Below, piece by piece: positions 54,958-63,778 of a stretch of DNA of 64,000 nt. The stretch spans positions 62,001 through 126,000 of the forward strand of contig JAHDKT010000055.1 of the NCBI GenBank assembly GCA_018436725.1, read 5' to 3'. Source of the stretch: Synergistaceae bacterium. GTDB lineage: Bacteria > Synergistota > Synergistia > Synergistales > Aminobacteriaceae. Every line of letters begins with the position of its first letter. Positions within the stretch are counted from its first letter, which is position 1. The translations under genes were made by a program, and so were the position numbers. Under the pieces are notes generated by a model. It ran no database searches and had not been told where the DNA came from. It saw only the letters and a program-made list of their open reading frames with translations.

Positions 54958-56013
54958 CTAACGGATGAACATCGCGTCCCCGAACGAGAAAAAGCGGTAT
55001 TTCATAGAAACCGCGGCTGCATACGCGCGCATCACCGGCTCGTAACCGGCGAACGCCGAAACAAGCATCAGCAGGGAACTCTTCGGAAGATGAAAATTCG
55101 TCACAAGAGCGTCGATCACCTTGTACTCGTATCCCGGAAAGATGAAAAGACGCGTGTTCATCTCACCGCACCGCAGCTCCCCATCGTCTGCGGCCATCGA
55201 TTCGAGTGTCCGCGCGACCGTAGTTCCCGCCGCTACAACCCTGCCCCCACGCCTCTTTGTCTCTTCGACGAGAAGCTTCGTTTCAAGAGGTAGCACACAA
55301 AACTCCTCGTGGATCGAATGGCGGCGTATATCCTCGCATTGAACGGGACGAAAGGTGCCAAGTCCGACGTGGAGCGTCACCCAGGCGATCGAGATGCCGA
55401 GGGTATTCCGGAGTTTCTCCAGAAGTTCTTCCGTGAAATGCAGGCTCGCAGTAGGGGCCGCCGCCGAGCCGTCTCTGGCGGCGAACACCGTTTGGTACGC
55501 CGAACGCGGGGCAGTAGAACGGGTGATGTACGGGGGCAAAGGCGTCTCGCCTATCTCCTCGAGCAACGCGAGCACGGGAGTTCGTCCGGGAAAGGAGACC
55601 GTCCGCACCCCGTTCCCTCTATCAATGCGTTCACCGACCGTGACGACGGTACCGTCCGAAAGGCGTATCCCTGTTCCTGACCGGAGCCGCCGTCCGGGTT
55701 TGACAAGAGCCTCCCATTCGCGCCACTCCGGATCGAGCGATTTCAGCAGGAGCAGCTCCGCATTCCCGCCTCCGGGTAGTTTCGTTCCCCGGAGGCGGGC
55801 CGGAATTACCTTCGTATCGTTGAGCACCAACAGATCCGACGGAGCCAGCAGCTCTCCGAGATCGGAAAAACGCTTGTGCATCATCTCCCCCGAGCGACGA
55901 TCCAACACCAGCATTCGGGAGGAGTCTCTGGGAGTTACCGGATTTTGTGCGATGAGTTCTTCAGGCAGATCATAATCGTACGACTCTATGTCGAAAAGAT
56001 CGGCGTCCTGCAA
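54958..56013 (-). CDS. queA: S-adenosylmethionine:tRNA ribosyltransferase-isomerase QueA
   Basis: This 351-residue enzyme makes epoxyqueuosine in tRNA. LPEELIAQNPVTPRDSSRMLVL, NDTKVIPARL, HVGLGTFRPV and LVTNFHLPKSSLLMLVSAF are diagnostic. It starts with TTG 56013 with a weak, distant AAAGGA. It follows the SpoIID-like gene by 8 nt. tgt is not in the window. Confidence 0.96.
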   Translation of the reverse strand: MQDADLFDIESYDYDLPEELIAQNPVTPRDSSRMLVLDRRSGEMMHKRFSDLGELLAPSDLLVLNDTKVIPARLRGTKLPGGGNAELLLLKSLDPEWREWEALVKPGRRLRSGTGIRLSDGTVVTVGERIDRGNGVRTVSFPGRTPVLALLEEIGETPLPPYITRSTAPRSAYQTVFAARDGSAAAPTASLHFTEELLEKLRNTLGISIAWVTLHVGLGTFRPVQCEDIRRHSIHEEFCVLPLETKLLVEETKRRGGRVVAAGTTVARTLESMAADDGELRCGEMNTRLFIFPGYEYKVIDALVTNFHLPKSSLLMLVSAFAGYEPVMRAYAAAVSMKYRFFSFGDAMFIR

Positions 56014-56021
56014 AATACGGT

Positions 56022-57446
56022 CTACATCCTTTCAAGTTTCGTTCCCGGGTAGTAAAACGAAAGAATCTTCTTAAAATCCCACCCCTGGTCCGCGAGCGCT
56101 TTTGCCCCCCACTGAGAAAGACCTACGCCGTGCCCCCAACCCTTTCCCCGGAAATGGAACTGTCCCGAGGAGGAGCCGACGGGCTGGGGCTGGGGCTGTG
56201 CCGGAATCTCCGGCCGAACAGTTCGTAAAGCACGGATCAGATACCCTTTTCGCTTGTCGGGATTGAGAAGCATATCCATCAGCTCCTCCGCATTGAAAAC
56301 CCCCTTCTCCGTCAGTTCGGTCAACATCCGTTCCTCCGCTGCATTCATAGGGGTAAGCGATGTCGGAACATTCGTAGCTCCCGGCGAAGAGGAGGGCTGT
56401 ACGTTCGGCTGAGGTAGGGGGGAAAGCGCTGCGGGCGCAGGAGAAGCCGCTCCGGCGGAGGCGATAGTGAAGACAGTGCTTCGAATGATATTGCTCCCTG
56501 CCGCCATTCGGAAACTGTGACTTTTCAGCGTCTGACTTCCGATCGTACCGATGGCTCTAAGCGTTGTCGCCCTGCCGAAAGAATCCGTCTGCTCCACTCG
56601 AAGCTCCTGCAAGCGGCCCACATTGACTCCCGCTGAACGAAGAGCCTCCTCGACCTGAGCAACCGTAAGGCGCGCCTCCCAACTTGAATGAGGCGACTCC
56701 GTCCGGAAGCTTTCATTCACTCCTTTGAGATACGGCATGTTCCCGCCCCAGACCGTCGACACATCGGCCGTGGCCCCTCCGCTGTGGGAGTGAAACGGGG
56801 TAAACGCGATCTCGCTCCCGTATTTCAGCACCATTCCCTTCGTTGCGCGTATCGCCTCGTCGGTCTTGGGATCTTCCGCGTTCATTCCGCGGTACACCTG
56901 GGACATCACGCTGTCTCTAAGGTCGTATCCTCCCTTTCCGCTGTTCTGAAGAACGCTTCTCAAAGCATACGTCCTGGAGATAATAGCCTGCGCCTTGAGC
57001 GCCTCCATAGACCATGCAGGATTCACCTCCATCTTGAGGACGCCGCGCAAATACTCTTCAAGGTCGAGGGCATTGATCAGCGTCATTCCCGAACCGGAAG
57101 CGATCAGTCGGAATGTACCGCGATATCTTCTTCCGTCGAAGGCAAGCGCATGACGGGAGGAAAGGGTGATAGGAAGTCTGAAGGTTCGATTTCCGACCAC
57201 AACACTGTTTGATCCGGACATACGGAAAGCTGCCGCAGTACCCAGAACTTGTTTCTTTCCGCTTCCATCGACCGCAGTAATGGCAGAGACCGAGGACACC
57301 GACAACGACGGCTGGCCGACCACCAGGCCGACTGAAACGATTCGGGCCCAAGCGGCAGTCGGCGCAAGACAGATACGCAGGAAAGACATCAGGACAAGAG
57401 CCTGAAACAGGGCAAAAACCGCTCCTCTTTTTTTTAGTAACGACAT
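56022..57446 (-). CDS. SpoIID/LytB-domain secreted protein
   Basis: This 474-residue protein has a signal peptide or anchor (about 5-33, ending AAWA), a SpoIID domain (about 110-345: LEEYLRGVLKMEVNP, AQAIISRTYALR, FHSHSGGATADVS) and a C-terminal RGKGWGHGVGLSQWGAKALA. SpoIID-like enzymes cleave stripped glycan strands; homologues occur in non-sporulators. A Pro/Ser-rich insert lies near 345-390. ATG 57446 is chosen for GGGGG upstream; a longer frame to 57575 lacks one. Confidence 0.88.
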   Translation of the reverse strand: MSLLKKRGAVFALFQALVLMSFLRICLAPTAAWARIVSVGLVVGQPSLSVSSVSAITAVDGSGKKQVLGTAAAFRMSGSNSVVVGNRTFRLPITLSSRHALAFDGRRYRGTFRLIASGSGMTLINALDLEEYLRGVLKMEVNPAWSMEALKAQAIISRTYALRSVLQNSGKGGYDLRDSVMSQVYRGMNAEDPKTDEAIRATKGMVLKYGSEIAFTPFHSHSGGATADVSTVWGGNMPYLKGVNESFRTESPHSSWEARLTVAQVEEALRSAGVNVGRLQELRVEQTDSFGRATTLRAIGTIGSQTLKSHSFRMAAGSNIIRSTVFTIASAGAASPAPAALSPLPQPNVQPSSSPGATNVPTSLTPMNAAEERMLTELTEKGVFNAEELMDMLLNPDKRKGYLIRALRTVRPEIPAQPQPQPVGSSSGQFHFRGKGWGHGVGLSQWGAKALADQGWDFKKILSFYYPGTKLERM

Positions 57447-57675
57447 TGGCATACCCCCAGTATAATCAATTTCATCCATCGGATAACGATGTTCGCTACG
57501 AACGTCAACACGATGCCGACAAGAAGCATGCTTGTAAACGGGGCAAAAAACGTGGCGTATTGCGGGTAAACACAAAATCTCCTGGAAGGCGCCCGACTCT
57601 CTCCAGAAGAAAAAAGCCGCCGGAAAGTATGAAAAGAAGTCGCGGAGAAATCAGCAGCTTCCCCGGGCTGTTCAT
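57434..57675 (-). pseudogene. DUF2905-family small membrane protein, frameshifted at a six-T run
   Basis: From ATG 57675 (overlapping the ruvB stop as ATGA) the frame reads MNSPGKLL...GRLPGDFVFTRNTPRF, the N-terminal half of DUF2905, then goes out of frame and stops at 57505. In the -1 frame the expected second half continues (TFFAPFTSMLLVGIVLTFVA) to a stop at 57434-57436. The joint falls at six T (minus strand, 57550-57545); seven T would restore it. It may be a real mutation, a sequencing error or a programmed shift. Two membrane helices are expected. Confidence 0.75.
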
Positions 57676-58727
57676 GACCCGGTTCCTTCTTCTACCGGCA
57701 GATGGAGCTGCCACTGTTCAGTATCCTCCGGAGGAGGGTTTTTCCCCAGATATATCCAGCTGTTTCTGGTCGCTTTTCTTCCGCGGGGCGTTCGTTCCAG
57801 AAATCCTCGCTGGATGAGGAAAGGCTCGTAGATGTCTTCGATAGTCTGTGTTTCCTCGTTCAGTGCCGCTCCCAGCGTAGAAAGACCAACCGGCCCTCCG
57901 TCGAAAAGCTCGATGATCACTTTGAGAATTCTTCTGTCGCCCTCGTCGAGCCCGAGATCGTCCAAACCCAGCATGTCCAGAGCGGCCGAGGCTATCGCTT
58001 CATCGATTGCCGAGAGAGAGCGCACTTCCGCTACATCGCGTACGCGCCGAAGAAGCCGTAGGGCTATCCGCGGTGTTCCTCGTGATCGCCGGGCAATCTC
58101 GAGCGCGGCATTTTCGTGTATCGCTATACCAAGAACCTTGGCCCCCCGGACGACAATGCTCCCAAGCTCCGCTTCGGAATAGAGCATCAGTTGTTCAACG
58201 ATTCCGAAACGTGCTCTAAGGGGCGATGTGAGCAGTCCTAGGCGCGTAGTCGCTCCGACGAGAGTGAAGCGCGGGAGAGTAAGGCAAATATTGTTCGCCA
58301 GCGGTCCTTTGCCTACAATGATATGGAGCGCATAATCCTCCATCGCCGGGTAGAGGATTTCCTCCACATTCGAAGGAAGTCTATGAATCTCGTCGATGAA
58401 GAGCACGTCGTTCGGCTCCAAATTCGACAGGATGGCCGCAAGATCGCCCGTTTTTTCCAGAGAAGGCCCGGTTGTGACGCGCAGCTGCCCTCCCATTTCA
58501 CGGGCGATGATACCTGCCAGCGTTGTCTTCCCGAGCCCCGGAGGACCATAAAAGAGCGTATGGTCGAGCGCCTCTCCGCGCCGGCGTGCAGCTTGAATAA
58601 AAATAGCCAGTTTTTCTTTCAGTTTTTCTTGTCCAAGAAAGTCGTTCAGCGAGAGCGGCCGAAGAGAAGTATCATCTTCTCCCGGCTCGTCGTTTGGATC
58701 GAGAAAACGTTTAATTTCTTCTGCCAC
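57672..58727 (-). CDS. ruvB: Holliday junction helicase motor RuvB
   Basis: This 351-residue AAA+ ATPase drives branch migration with RuvA. It has [11 protein letters not shown], Walker [10 protein letters not shown] (61-69), Walker [10 protein letters not shown], sensor [18 protein letters not shown] and a C-terminal winged helix ([13 protein letters not shown]). It follows ruvA by 11 nt. Confidence 0.97.
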   Translation of the reverse strand: MAEEIKRFLDPNDEPGEDDTSLRPLSLNDFLGQEKLKEKLAIFIQAARRRGEALDHTLFYGPPGLGKTTLAGIIAREMGGQLRVTTGPSLEKTGDLAAILSNLEPNDVLFIDEIHRLPSNVEEILYPAMEDYALHIIVGKGPLANNICLTLPRFTLVGATTRLGLLTSPLRARFGIVEQLMLYSEAELGSIVVRGAKVLGIAIHENAALEIARRSRGTPRIALRLLRRVRDVAEVRSLSAIDEAIASAALDMLGLDDLGLDEGDRRILKVIIELFDGGPVGLSTLGAALNEETQTIEDIYEPFLIQRGFLERTPRGRKATRNSWIYLGKNPPPEDTEQWQLHLPVEEGTGS

Positions 58728-58738
58728 TGTTCGTCACC

Positions 58739-59344
58739 TCAGTTCCGCTTCAATTCCTTCAAAGCGAGGCGCAGAATTTTTTCTTCCGTCAGATCGTCTC
58801 CCTCGAGAAGCCCCGCGTCTTTCAGTCTTCGAAAGACCGTCCCAACCTCCCCTTGAGCAAATCCAAGGGAACGAAGCGCCTCCATGGCTGTCTCCACTTT
58901 TTTGCCGGCAGGCATATAGCCTTCGGCCGGAAGTTCGGCATCCTCTCCCACGAGGTGCGGACGCATCTCGAAACAGAGGCGCTCCGCTGTTTTGCGCCCT
59001 ATTCCCGGGATCTTCACCATGGAGTTCACATCCGAGGAAAGAATCCAGGAGACGATGCGCTCCGGAGGCGCCGCCTTAAGGATGTTCATCGCCATTTTCC
59101 CTCCCACGCCCTTGACCGTGGTCAGTTTTAAAAAGAGCGCCCGCTCCCTTTCGTCGGCAAAACCGAAAAGAGTCGGCCCGGCTTCGGAAAACTGCAGGTA
59201 CGTAACAAGCGTCGCCGGTTCTCCTTCGGTACAGAGAGCGGCTCCTCTCCCCGTGCAAGGGAGTTCGAAACCGAATCCGCCGACGTTGAGCACAACGAGA
59301 TTTTCGAAAACGGAATGCACCTTACCTGAGAGAAAGCGTAGCAT
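58739..59344 (-). CDS. ruvA: Holliday junction binding protein RuvA
   Basis: This 201-residue tetrameric protein binds four-way junctions. It has MLRFLSGKV at the start, helix-hairpin-helix motifs (LTTVKGVGGKMAMNIL; MVKIPGIGRKTAERL) and a C-terminal domain III (ALRSLGF...). ATG 59344 follows GGGAGG. A longer open frame to 59575 overlaps ruvC without reason. Confidence 0.96.
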   Translation of the reverse strand: MLRFLSGKVHSVFENLVVLNVGGFGFELPCTGRGAALCTEGEPATLVTYLQFSEAGPTLFGFADERERALFLKLTTVKGVGGKMAMNILKAAPPERIVSWILSSDVNSMVKIPGIGRKTAERLCFEMRPHLVGEDAELPAEGYMPAGKKVETAMEALRSLGFAQGEVGTVFRRLKDAGLLEGDDLTEEKILRLALKELKRN

Positions 59345-59849
59345 GATTGCCTCCCGCACCCGATATGCGCCGCTTTTCCGCGAAGAGTGAAAAACCGGTG
59401 ATCGCGGCCCCGATAGCATCCGCGGCATCGTCCGGCCTGGGGAGGTCCCGAAGGCCCAATAGTCTCTGGACCATTCTTTGAACCTGTTCTTTCGGCGCCG
59501 TTCCGTATCCGCAAACCGCAAGCTTGATCTGAGCGGGCTTGGGTTCGAAGACGGGAAGACCGAATCGTGCCGCAAGAAGGAGAACTACGCCGCGGGCCTG
59601 CCAGACCGACTCCGCCGTGGTAATATTTCTGCCGAAAAAAAGTTTTTCCACCGACATAAAATCCGGGGAGCAGTTTTCAATCTGCTCCCCGAGTTTTCTG
59701 AAGATAATATCCAGCCGGGAAGACATCTCCTCCCGAGGCGGCGTTTCAATGCATCCGCAGGAGAGCAGACGAAAAGAACGTCCGTCCTGAAGGACTGTGG
59801 CCACACCCATCCGCCCCAGTCCGGGATCGATCCCTATGCACTTCAACAA
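59322..59849 (-). CDS. ruvC: Holliday junction resolvase RuvC
   Basis: This 175-residue endonuclease resolves junctions. It has CIGIDPGLGRMGVA (catalytic D8), SVEKLFFGRNITTAE (catalytic glutamate) and the late RPDDAADAIGAAI acidic cluster. It starts with TTG 59849 and has a weak ribosome site, so coupling to yebC 3 nt upstream is likely. It overlaps ruvA by 23 nt. Confidence 0.96.
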   Translation of the reverse strand: MLKCIGIDPGLGRMGVATVLQDGRSFRLLSCGCIETPPREEMSSRLDIIFRKLGEQIENCSPDFMSVEKLFFGRNITTAESVWQARGVVLLLAARFGLPVFEPKPAQIKLAVCGYGTAPKEQVQRMVQRLLGLRDLPRPDDAADAIGAAITGFSLFAEKRRISGAGGNHATLSLR

Positions 59850-59852
59850 CGC

Positions 59853-60605
59853 TTACGCATCCAGGCTTTCGATGATTTCGTCCGGAATGTCGAAGTTGCC
59901 GTATGCGTTCTGAACGTCGTCGTGTTCTTCAAGCAGGTCCATCAGGCGCAAAATTTTCTGCGCTTTTTCCTTGTTCTCTATCATAATCGTGTTCTTCGGG
60001 ACCATTTCGGTCTCCGCCCGGCTGACAACGTACCCGGCACTTTCCAGGGCATCGCGGACTTGACCGAAAGAACTAGGCTCCGAATAGACGAGGTAGCCGT
60101 CGCCCTGGTTCTGAAGATCCTCCGCTCCCGCTTCGAGCGCTGCCGTCATTAAAGTCTCCTCGTCAAGATCCTTCCCGGAAACTTCGATAACGCCCTTTCG
60201 CTCGAACATCCAGGCCACGCTCCCGGCCTCGCCGAGCGAACCGCCGTTTCGGGTCAACATGGCGCGCATTTCAGAGGCTGTTCTGTTTCTGTTATCGGTG
60301 AGCACTTCGACAAGAATCGCCACACCGTTCGGTCCGTAAGCCTCGTAGACAATCTCGTCGAACTGACCGCCTTCGATCTCTCCCGTTCCCCGCTTGATGC
60401 CTCTTTGGATGTTGTCGTTTGGAACGCTTGCGGCTTTGGCACGTTCGATGGCGGCCTTCAGGCGCATGTTCATCGAAGGATCGCCGCCGCCCTCTTTTGC
60501 CGCGATGATGATGGCCTTGACAAGCTTCTGAAAAAGGTTCCCGCGTTTCGCGTCTTGAGCGCCTTTTCTATGTTTGATATTCGCCCATTTAGAATGTCCC
60601 GACAA
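59853..60605 (-). CDS. yebC: YebC/PmpR-family regulator or translation factor
   Basis: This 250-residue protein begins SGHSKWANIKHRKGAQDAKRG, the family signature, and has NRTASEMRAMLTRNGGSLGEAGSVAW. Members have been described as transcription regulators and, more recently, as helpers of translation at proline stretches. It starts with TTG 60605 behind GGAGAGG. It is linked to ruvCAB as in many bacteria. Confidence 0.95.
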   Translation of the reverse strand: MSGHSKWANIKHRKGAQDAKRGNLFQKLVKAIIIAAKEGGGDPSMNMRLKAAIERAKAASVPNDNIQRGIKRGTGEIEGGQFDEIVYEAYGPNGVAILVEVLTDNRNRTASEMRAMLTRNGGSLGEAGSVAWMFERKGVIEVSGKDLDEETLMTAALEAGAEDLQNQGDGYLVYSEPSSFGQVRDALESAGYVVSRAETEMVPKNTIMIENKEKAQKILRLMDLLEEHDDVQNAYGNFDIPDEIIESLDA

Positions 60606-60638
60606 AGAAAATCACCTCTCCGGAAAATATGGAAAATC

Positions 60639-61370
60639 TCAGAATGGAATGCACACAGGGGGCATCGCCCTCTTGTGCGCCGACACGTTTTTCATACGTT
60701 CAAGCCGTGTCCTGACCTTTTCATCTCCTTTGCCAGTGGCGATATACATATCTATTTCCTCGTACGTCATCCCCATCTCCCCTTCATCCGTCTGCCCTTC
60801 CCAGAGGCCCGCCGAAGGAGCTTTCTCGATGATCTCCGAAGGGACGCCCAGAAAACGGGCAAGAGAGCGAACCTCGCACTTCAGAAGATCCCCGAGGGGA
60901 AGCAGGTCGCAGCCGCCGTCTCCATATTTAGTGAAATACCCCATGAGGATCTCCGCCTTGTTTCCTGTACCGCAAACAAGAAGACCGTTGGTCTGCGCCA
61001 GGGCGTAGAGGGCGTTCATGCGAAGGCGGGGTTTGATGTTTGCCGAGGCCATCGGGGAAAGGGGAGTTCCGAAAGCTCGAAGAAACGCTTCGTACGCAGG
61101 CGTTAGCTCGATTTCGCGGCAGGGAAGAGCAAATGTATCGGCTACCAACAACGCATCTTCTTTGTCCTTTTCCATACTTCCACAGGGAAGCAGCACTGCG
61201 AGCATTTCGGAGCCGAATGCCCGTTTCAGAAGAGCCGCCACAACCGCAGAATCTATGCCTCCGCTCAACCCCACAATACCTCCGACGGTCCCCGCCTCTT
61301 TCACATGCTGTTTAAGCCAGATTTCGATAGCGGCGGCAAGACGGCCGGCATCTCTGCAATCGCACTTCAT
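60639..61370 (-). CDS. nadE: Ammonia-dependent NAD synthetase
   Basis: This 243-residue enzyme amidates deamido-NAD with ATP. The PP-loop SGGIDS lies at 36-41. GTGNKAEILMGYFTKYGDGGCDLLPLGDLLK and the APSAGLWEGQTDEGEMG stretch are diagnostic. There is no glutaminase domain. ATG 61370 follows AAGGTGG by 8 nt; ATG 61403 lacks a ribosome site. Confidence 0.95.
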   Translation of the reverse strand: MKCDCRDAGRLAAAIEIWLKQHVKEAGTVGGIVGLSGGIDSAVVAALLKRAFGSEMLAVLLPCGSMEKDKEDALLVADTFALPCREIELTPAYEAFLRAFGTPLSPMASANIKPRLRMNALYALAQTNGLLVCGTGNKAEILMGYFTKYGDGGCDLLPLGDLLKCEVRSLARFLGVPSEIIEKAPSAGLWEGQTDEGEMGMTYEEIDMYIATGKGDEKVRTRLERMKNVSAHKRAMPPVCIPF

Positions 61371-61433
61371 CGTTCCATCCACCTTCTTCAAAAGAAAATC
61401 CATAACTTGTTTATTGTAGCATAGAGGCTCTCT

Positions 61434-62081
61434 TCAGAGGACGGCGAGCGCATCCCTAAATTGTTTTTTTCGAAGGAAGAGCAAGGGAACTTTTTTGCGG
61501 AGGCGCACGATATCCCCGCGTTTCAGGATAAAAAGCCGTTCTCCGCCGCTCCCCTCGAAAACGGAGGCGGGCGCCCCGGTCGGTTCCCAGCAGAGAATCT
61601 CTTCCCCGCAAGGCGGGACGAGGAGAACGAAGAACTGATTTTCTATCGCTCTGACTCGGGCGACTTCGCGGAGAGGGTATTTTATAAACGAATCCTCCGA
61701 GGGAAAACAACAAAGCACTTCTACAGAGGACAATGCAAGGACGCGGCTATGTTCCGGAATGAGCAGATCCTCTCCTCCCGAAATGCCGCAGAGACAGTCC
61801 CCCGCAAGGAAAGTCGAAAAAAGATGAGAAGAAGAGTCGTCCTCCTTTGACGAGACTGCGGACCTGTATCGTTCTATTTCGTTGCCTCCATCGTCGTAGC
61901 CGATTACTTCTCCGGATCGTTCATCATAGAGAGCGGCGCTGAAGGCGTTTTTTTCGCGTGCGGCACGTCGTAAAAACTCGGGTGAGGCGGAGCGACAGAG
62001 GAAAAGAAAAATGTCGTCGGAGAAAGAAGCGCCGGGTGACTTTATCAAGAATGTCGCTGAAATTGGGTACAATAGAGACAC
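61434..62081 (-). CDS. Hypothetical protein, unrecognised, divergent from nikR
   Basis: This protein of about 215 residues has no family I recognise. It is acidic in its first half and basic near the end (LKRGDIVRLRKKVPLLFLRKKQF), contains several cysteines and has no signal peptide or membrane segment. Apart from the start it has no methionine. GTG 62081 abuts AAGGGG; TTG 62072 is better spaced. It lies 63 nt from the divergent nikR and 63 nt before nadE. Confidence 0.65.
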   Translation of the reverse strand: MSLLYPISATFLIKSPGASFSDDIFLFLCRSASPEFLRRAAREKNAFSAALYDERSGEVIGYDDGGNEIERYRSAVSSKEDDSSSHLFSTFLAGDCLCGISGGEDLLIPEHSRVLALSSVEVLCCFPSEDSFIKYPLREVARVRAIENQFFVLLVPPCGEEILCWEPTGAPASVFEGSGGERLFILKRGDIVRLRKKVPLLFLRKKQFRDALAVL

Positions 62082-62143
62082 CCCCTTAAAGGGAAATCGG
62101 GATTATCCTACTCCAAGACAGAAAAGCCAAAGGAGGAGTCTTC

Positions 62144-62551
62144 GTGAACTCATTGATCCGTTTCGGTGTCGCAGTTCCATCTTCGCTGCTGGAGGAGTTC
62201 GACTCGTTCATCGAGAGAAAGGGGATGCCGAATCGCTCTGAAGCGCTGCGACAGCTTATACGGGAAAGGCTTTCCCGGGAGATGTGGATCAGCGGTTCGG
62301 GAATCGTCTACGGCACGGTCACCATGATGTACGACCACCACGGGAAAGACATCGTCGCTGCCCTCACGACGCTGCAACACGATTATGGAGAGAGCATCAT
62401 CTGTACGACCCATGTTCATGTTGATCATGACCACTGTCTGGAGTGCATAGTTCTCAAAGGAGACGCCGGAGCGATACGGCGATTCGTGGAAGCGCTCGGC
62501 ACACTTAAGGGGGTGAAGAGCATCGAACCGTCCATCTCGGCAATCCTTTAG
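62144..62551 (+). CDS. nikR: Nickel-responsive regulator NikR
   Basis: This 135-residue repressor has an N-terminal ribbon-helix-helix (IRFGVAVPSSLLEEFDSFIE; RSEALRQLIRERL) and a C-terminal ACT-like domain. The nickel ligands of the E. coli protein map with a constant +3 offset to H79, H90, H92 and C98 (THVHVDHDHCLEC). GTG 62144 follows AGGAGGAG. No nickel transporter gene is in the window. Confidence 0.95.
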   Translation: MNSLIRFGVAVPSSLLEEFDSFIERKGMPNRSEALRQLIRERLSREMWISGSGIVYGTVTMMYDHHGKDIVAALTTLQHDYGESIICTTHVHVDHDHCLECIVLKGDAGAIRRFVEALGTLKGVKSIEPSISAIL

Positions 62552-62559
62552 ACCAAGAA

Positions 62560-62580
62560 GGGGCAGCGAACCGCTGCCCC
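62560..62580. terminator. Hairpin between convergent nikR and the zinc-ribbon gene
   Basis: GGGGCAGCG (62560-62568) pairs perfectly with CGCTGCCCC (62572-62580) around AAC. Neither strand has a long U-run; the minus strand continues TTCTTGGTCT. It likely acts as a weak bidirectional terminator. Confidence 0.55.
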
Positions 62581-62594
62581 GGAATTCAACCCCC

Positions 62595-62777
62595 TCAGGT
62601 AGAGCAGGAGGATGCGGCGCATCCACCGCATTTCTTTCGAGATATTCTTTCTCCTTCGACCAGTATGAGTACTTTGCTTCCGCACGAAGCGCACCGGACG
62701 GTTCTGTCCCCGCCCTCGACACGAAACTCCGTTCCGCACGAGGCGCATCGGAAAACCCTGTATTTTACGGTCTCCAT
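62595..62777 (-). CDS. Small zinc-ribbon protein
   Basis: This 60-residue protein has two knuckles, C11-x-x-C14 and C29-x-x-C32, forming one zinc ribbon, and a Cys-rich tail (C50, C53, C58). It resembles the FmdB-type or DNA-directed RNA polymerase-like zinc ribbons, but I cannot name a function. ATG 62777 lies 11 nt after GGGGAGG. It is probably co-transcribed with argF, 44 nt upstream. Confidence 0.7.
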   Translation of the reverse strand: METVKYRVFRCASCGTEFRVEGGDRTVRCASCGSKVLILVEGERISRKKCGGCAASSCST

Positions 62778-62821
62778 TACCGACGTCACCTCCCCGCCTA
62801 AAAAACGCAAAAGGGTGCAGC

Positions 62822-63772
62822 TTAATGATTGCCTATCGTCGCCACCATCACTGCTTTGATGGTGTGCATTCTGTTCTCCGCCTCGTCGAATACTTTCGAA
62901 ATCGGCGCCTCGAAAACGTCTTCGGTTACTTCCTGTCCCTTCACTGCGGGAAGACAGTGGAGAAAGATCGTCGAATCCTTCCCGGAGGCCTTCAGGAGGT
63001 TCATGTTCACTTGATAGGGTGTGAGAAGCTCCTGGCGCTCTTTTTTCTTGTCCTCTTCTCCCATCGATACCCAGACATCCGTATAGAGTGCGTCGGCGTC
63101 TTTCACCGCTTCGAACGGATCCTCGAAAACGGTCACGGAGCCTCCCGTTTCGGCCGCCATCGCCGAGCACTTCGCAAGTAGTTCCTTCTCGGGGAAGAGC
63201 GCCTTCGGAGAAGCGACTACGTAATGCATCCCGAGCTTAGCGCACCCGATCATAAGGGCGTTCGACATGTTATTCCTTCCGTCGCCGCAGTACACCAGCC
63301 GTATGCCCTTGAGCTTCTTCCCGAAGTTCTCCTGAATCGTCAGAAAGTCGGCGAGAATCTGCGTGGGGTGGTCAACATCGGTGAGGCCGTTCCATACGGG
63401 AACTCCCGCATACTGCGCCAGTTCTTCCACCAGCGACTGTTTGAAACCGCGGTACTGAATGCCGTCGAACATTCTCCCGAGAACTCGAGCGGTGTCCTTT
63501 ACATCCTCTTTCGCCCCCAGGTGGATATCGTTTTTGTTTAAAAATTCGGGATGCGCCCCTTCATCGATGCACGCAACCGTGAATGCGCAGCGAGTTCTCG
63601 TAGACGATTTTTCAAAGATAAGCGCCACGTTCTTTCCCTGGAGGGCAGTCCCGCGGATTCCGGAGCGTTTCTTCGCCTTCAGATCCGCGGAGAGATCCAA
63701 AAGATAATAAATTTCATCAGGCGTAAAATCCATCAGCGTGAGGAAACTGCGTCCTTTGAGGTTGACAGCCAT
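62822..63772 (-). CDS. argF: Ornithine carbamoyltransferase
   Basis: This 316-residue enzyme forms citrulline from ornithine and carbamoyl phosphate, in arginine synthesis or catabolism. It has STRTR (57-61), [14 protein letters not shown], and the ornithine-site [13 protein letters not shown]. The anabolic and catabolic forms cannot be told apart here, and no other arg or arc gene is present. It starts 6 nt after ispG. Confidence 0.96.
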   Translation of the reverse strand: MAVNLKGRSFLTLMDFTPDEIYYLLDLSADLKAKKRSGIRGTALQGKNVALIFEKSSTRTRCAFTVACIDEGAHPEFLNKNDIHLGAKEDVKDTARVLGRMFDGIQYRGFKQSLVEELAQYAGVPVWNGLTDVDHPTQILADFLTIQENFGKKLKGIRLVYCGDGRNNMSNALMIGCAKLGMHYVVASPKALFPEKELLAKCSAMAAETGGSVTVFEDPFEAVKDADALYTDVWVSMGEEDKKKERQELLTPYQVNMNLLKASGKDSTIFLHCLPAVKGQEVTEDVFEAPISKVFDEAENRMHTIKAVMVATIGNH

Positions 63773-63778
63773 AATGTA

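Noticed and set aside
57459-57464. TATACT as a promoter for the SpoIID-like gene
   Set aside because: It lies next to the ribosome site, so a transcript from it would have no usable leader; no -35 is seen.
57447-57575. 43-residue N-terminal extension of the SpoIID-like protein
   Set aside because: It lacks a ribosome site, hides the signal peptide, and overlaps the C-terminal half of the DUF2905 gene in another frame.
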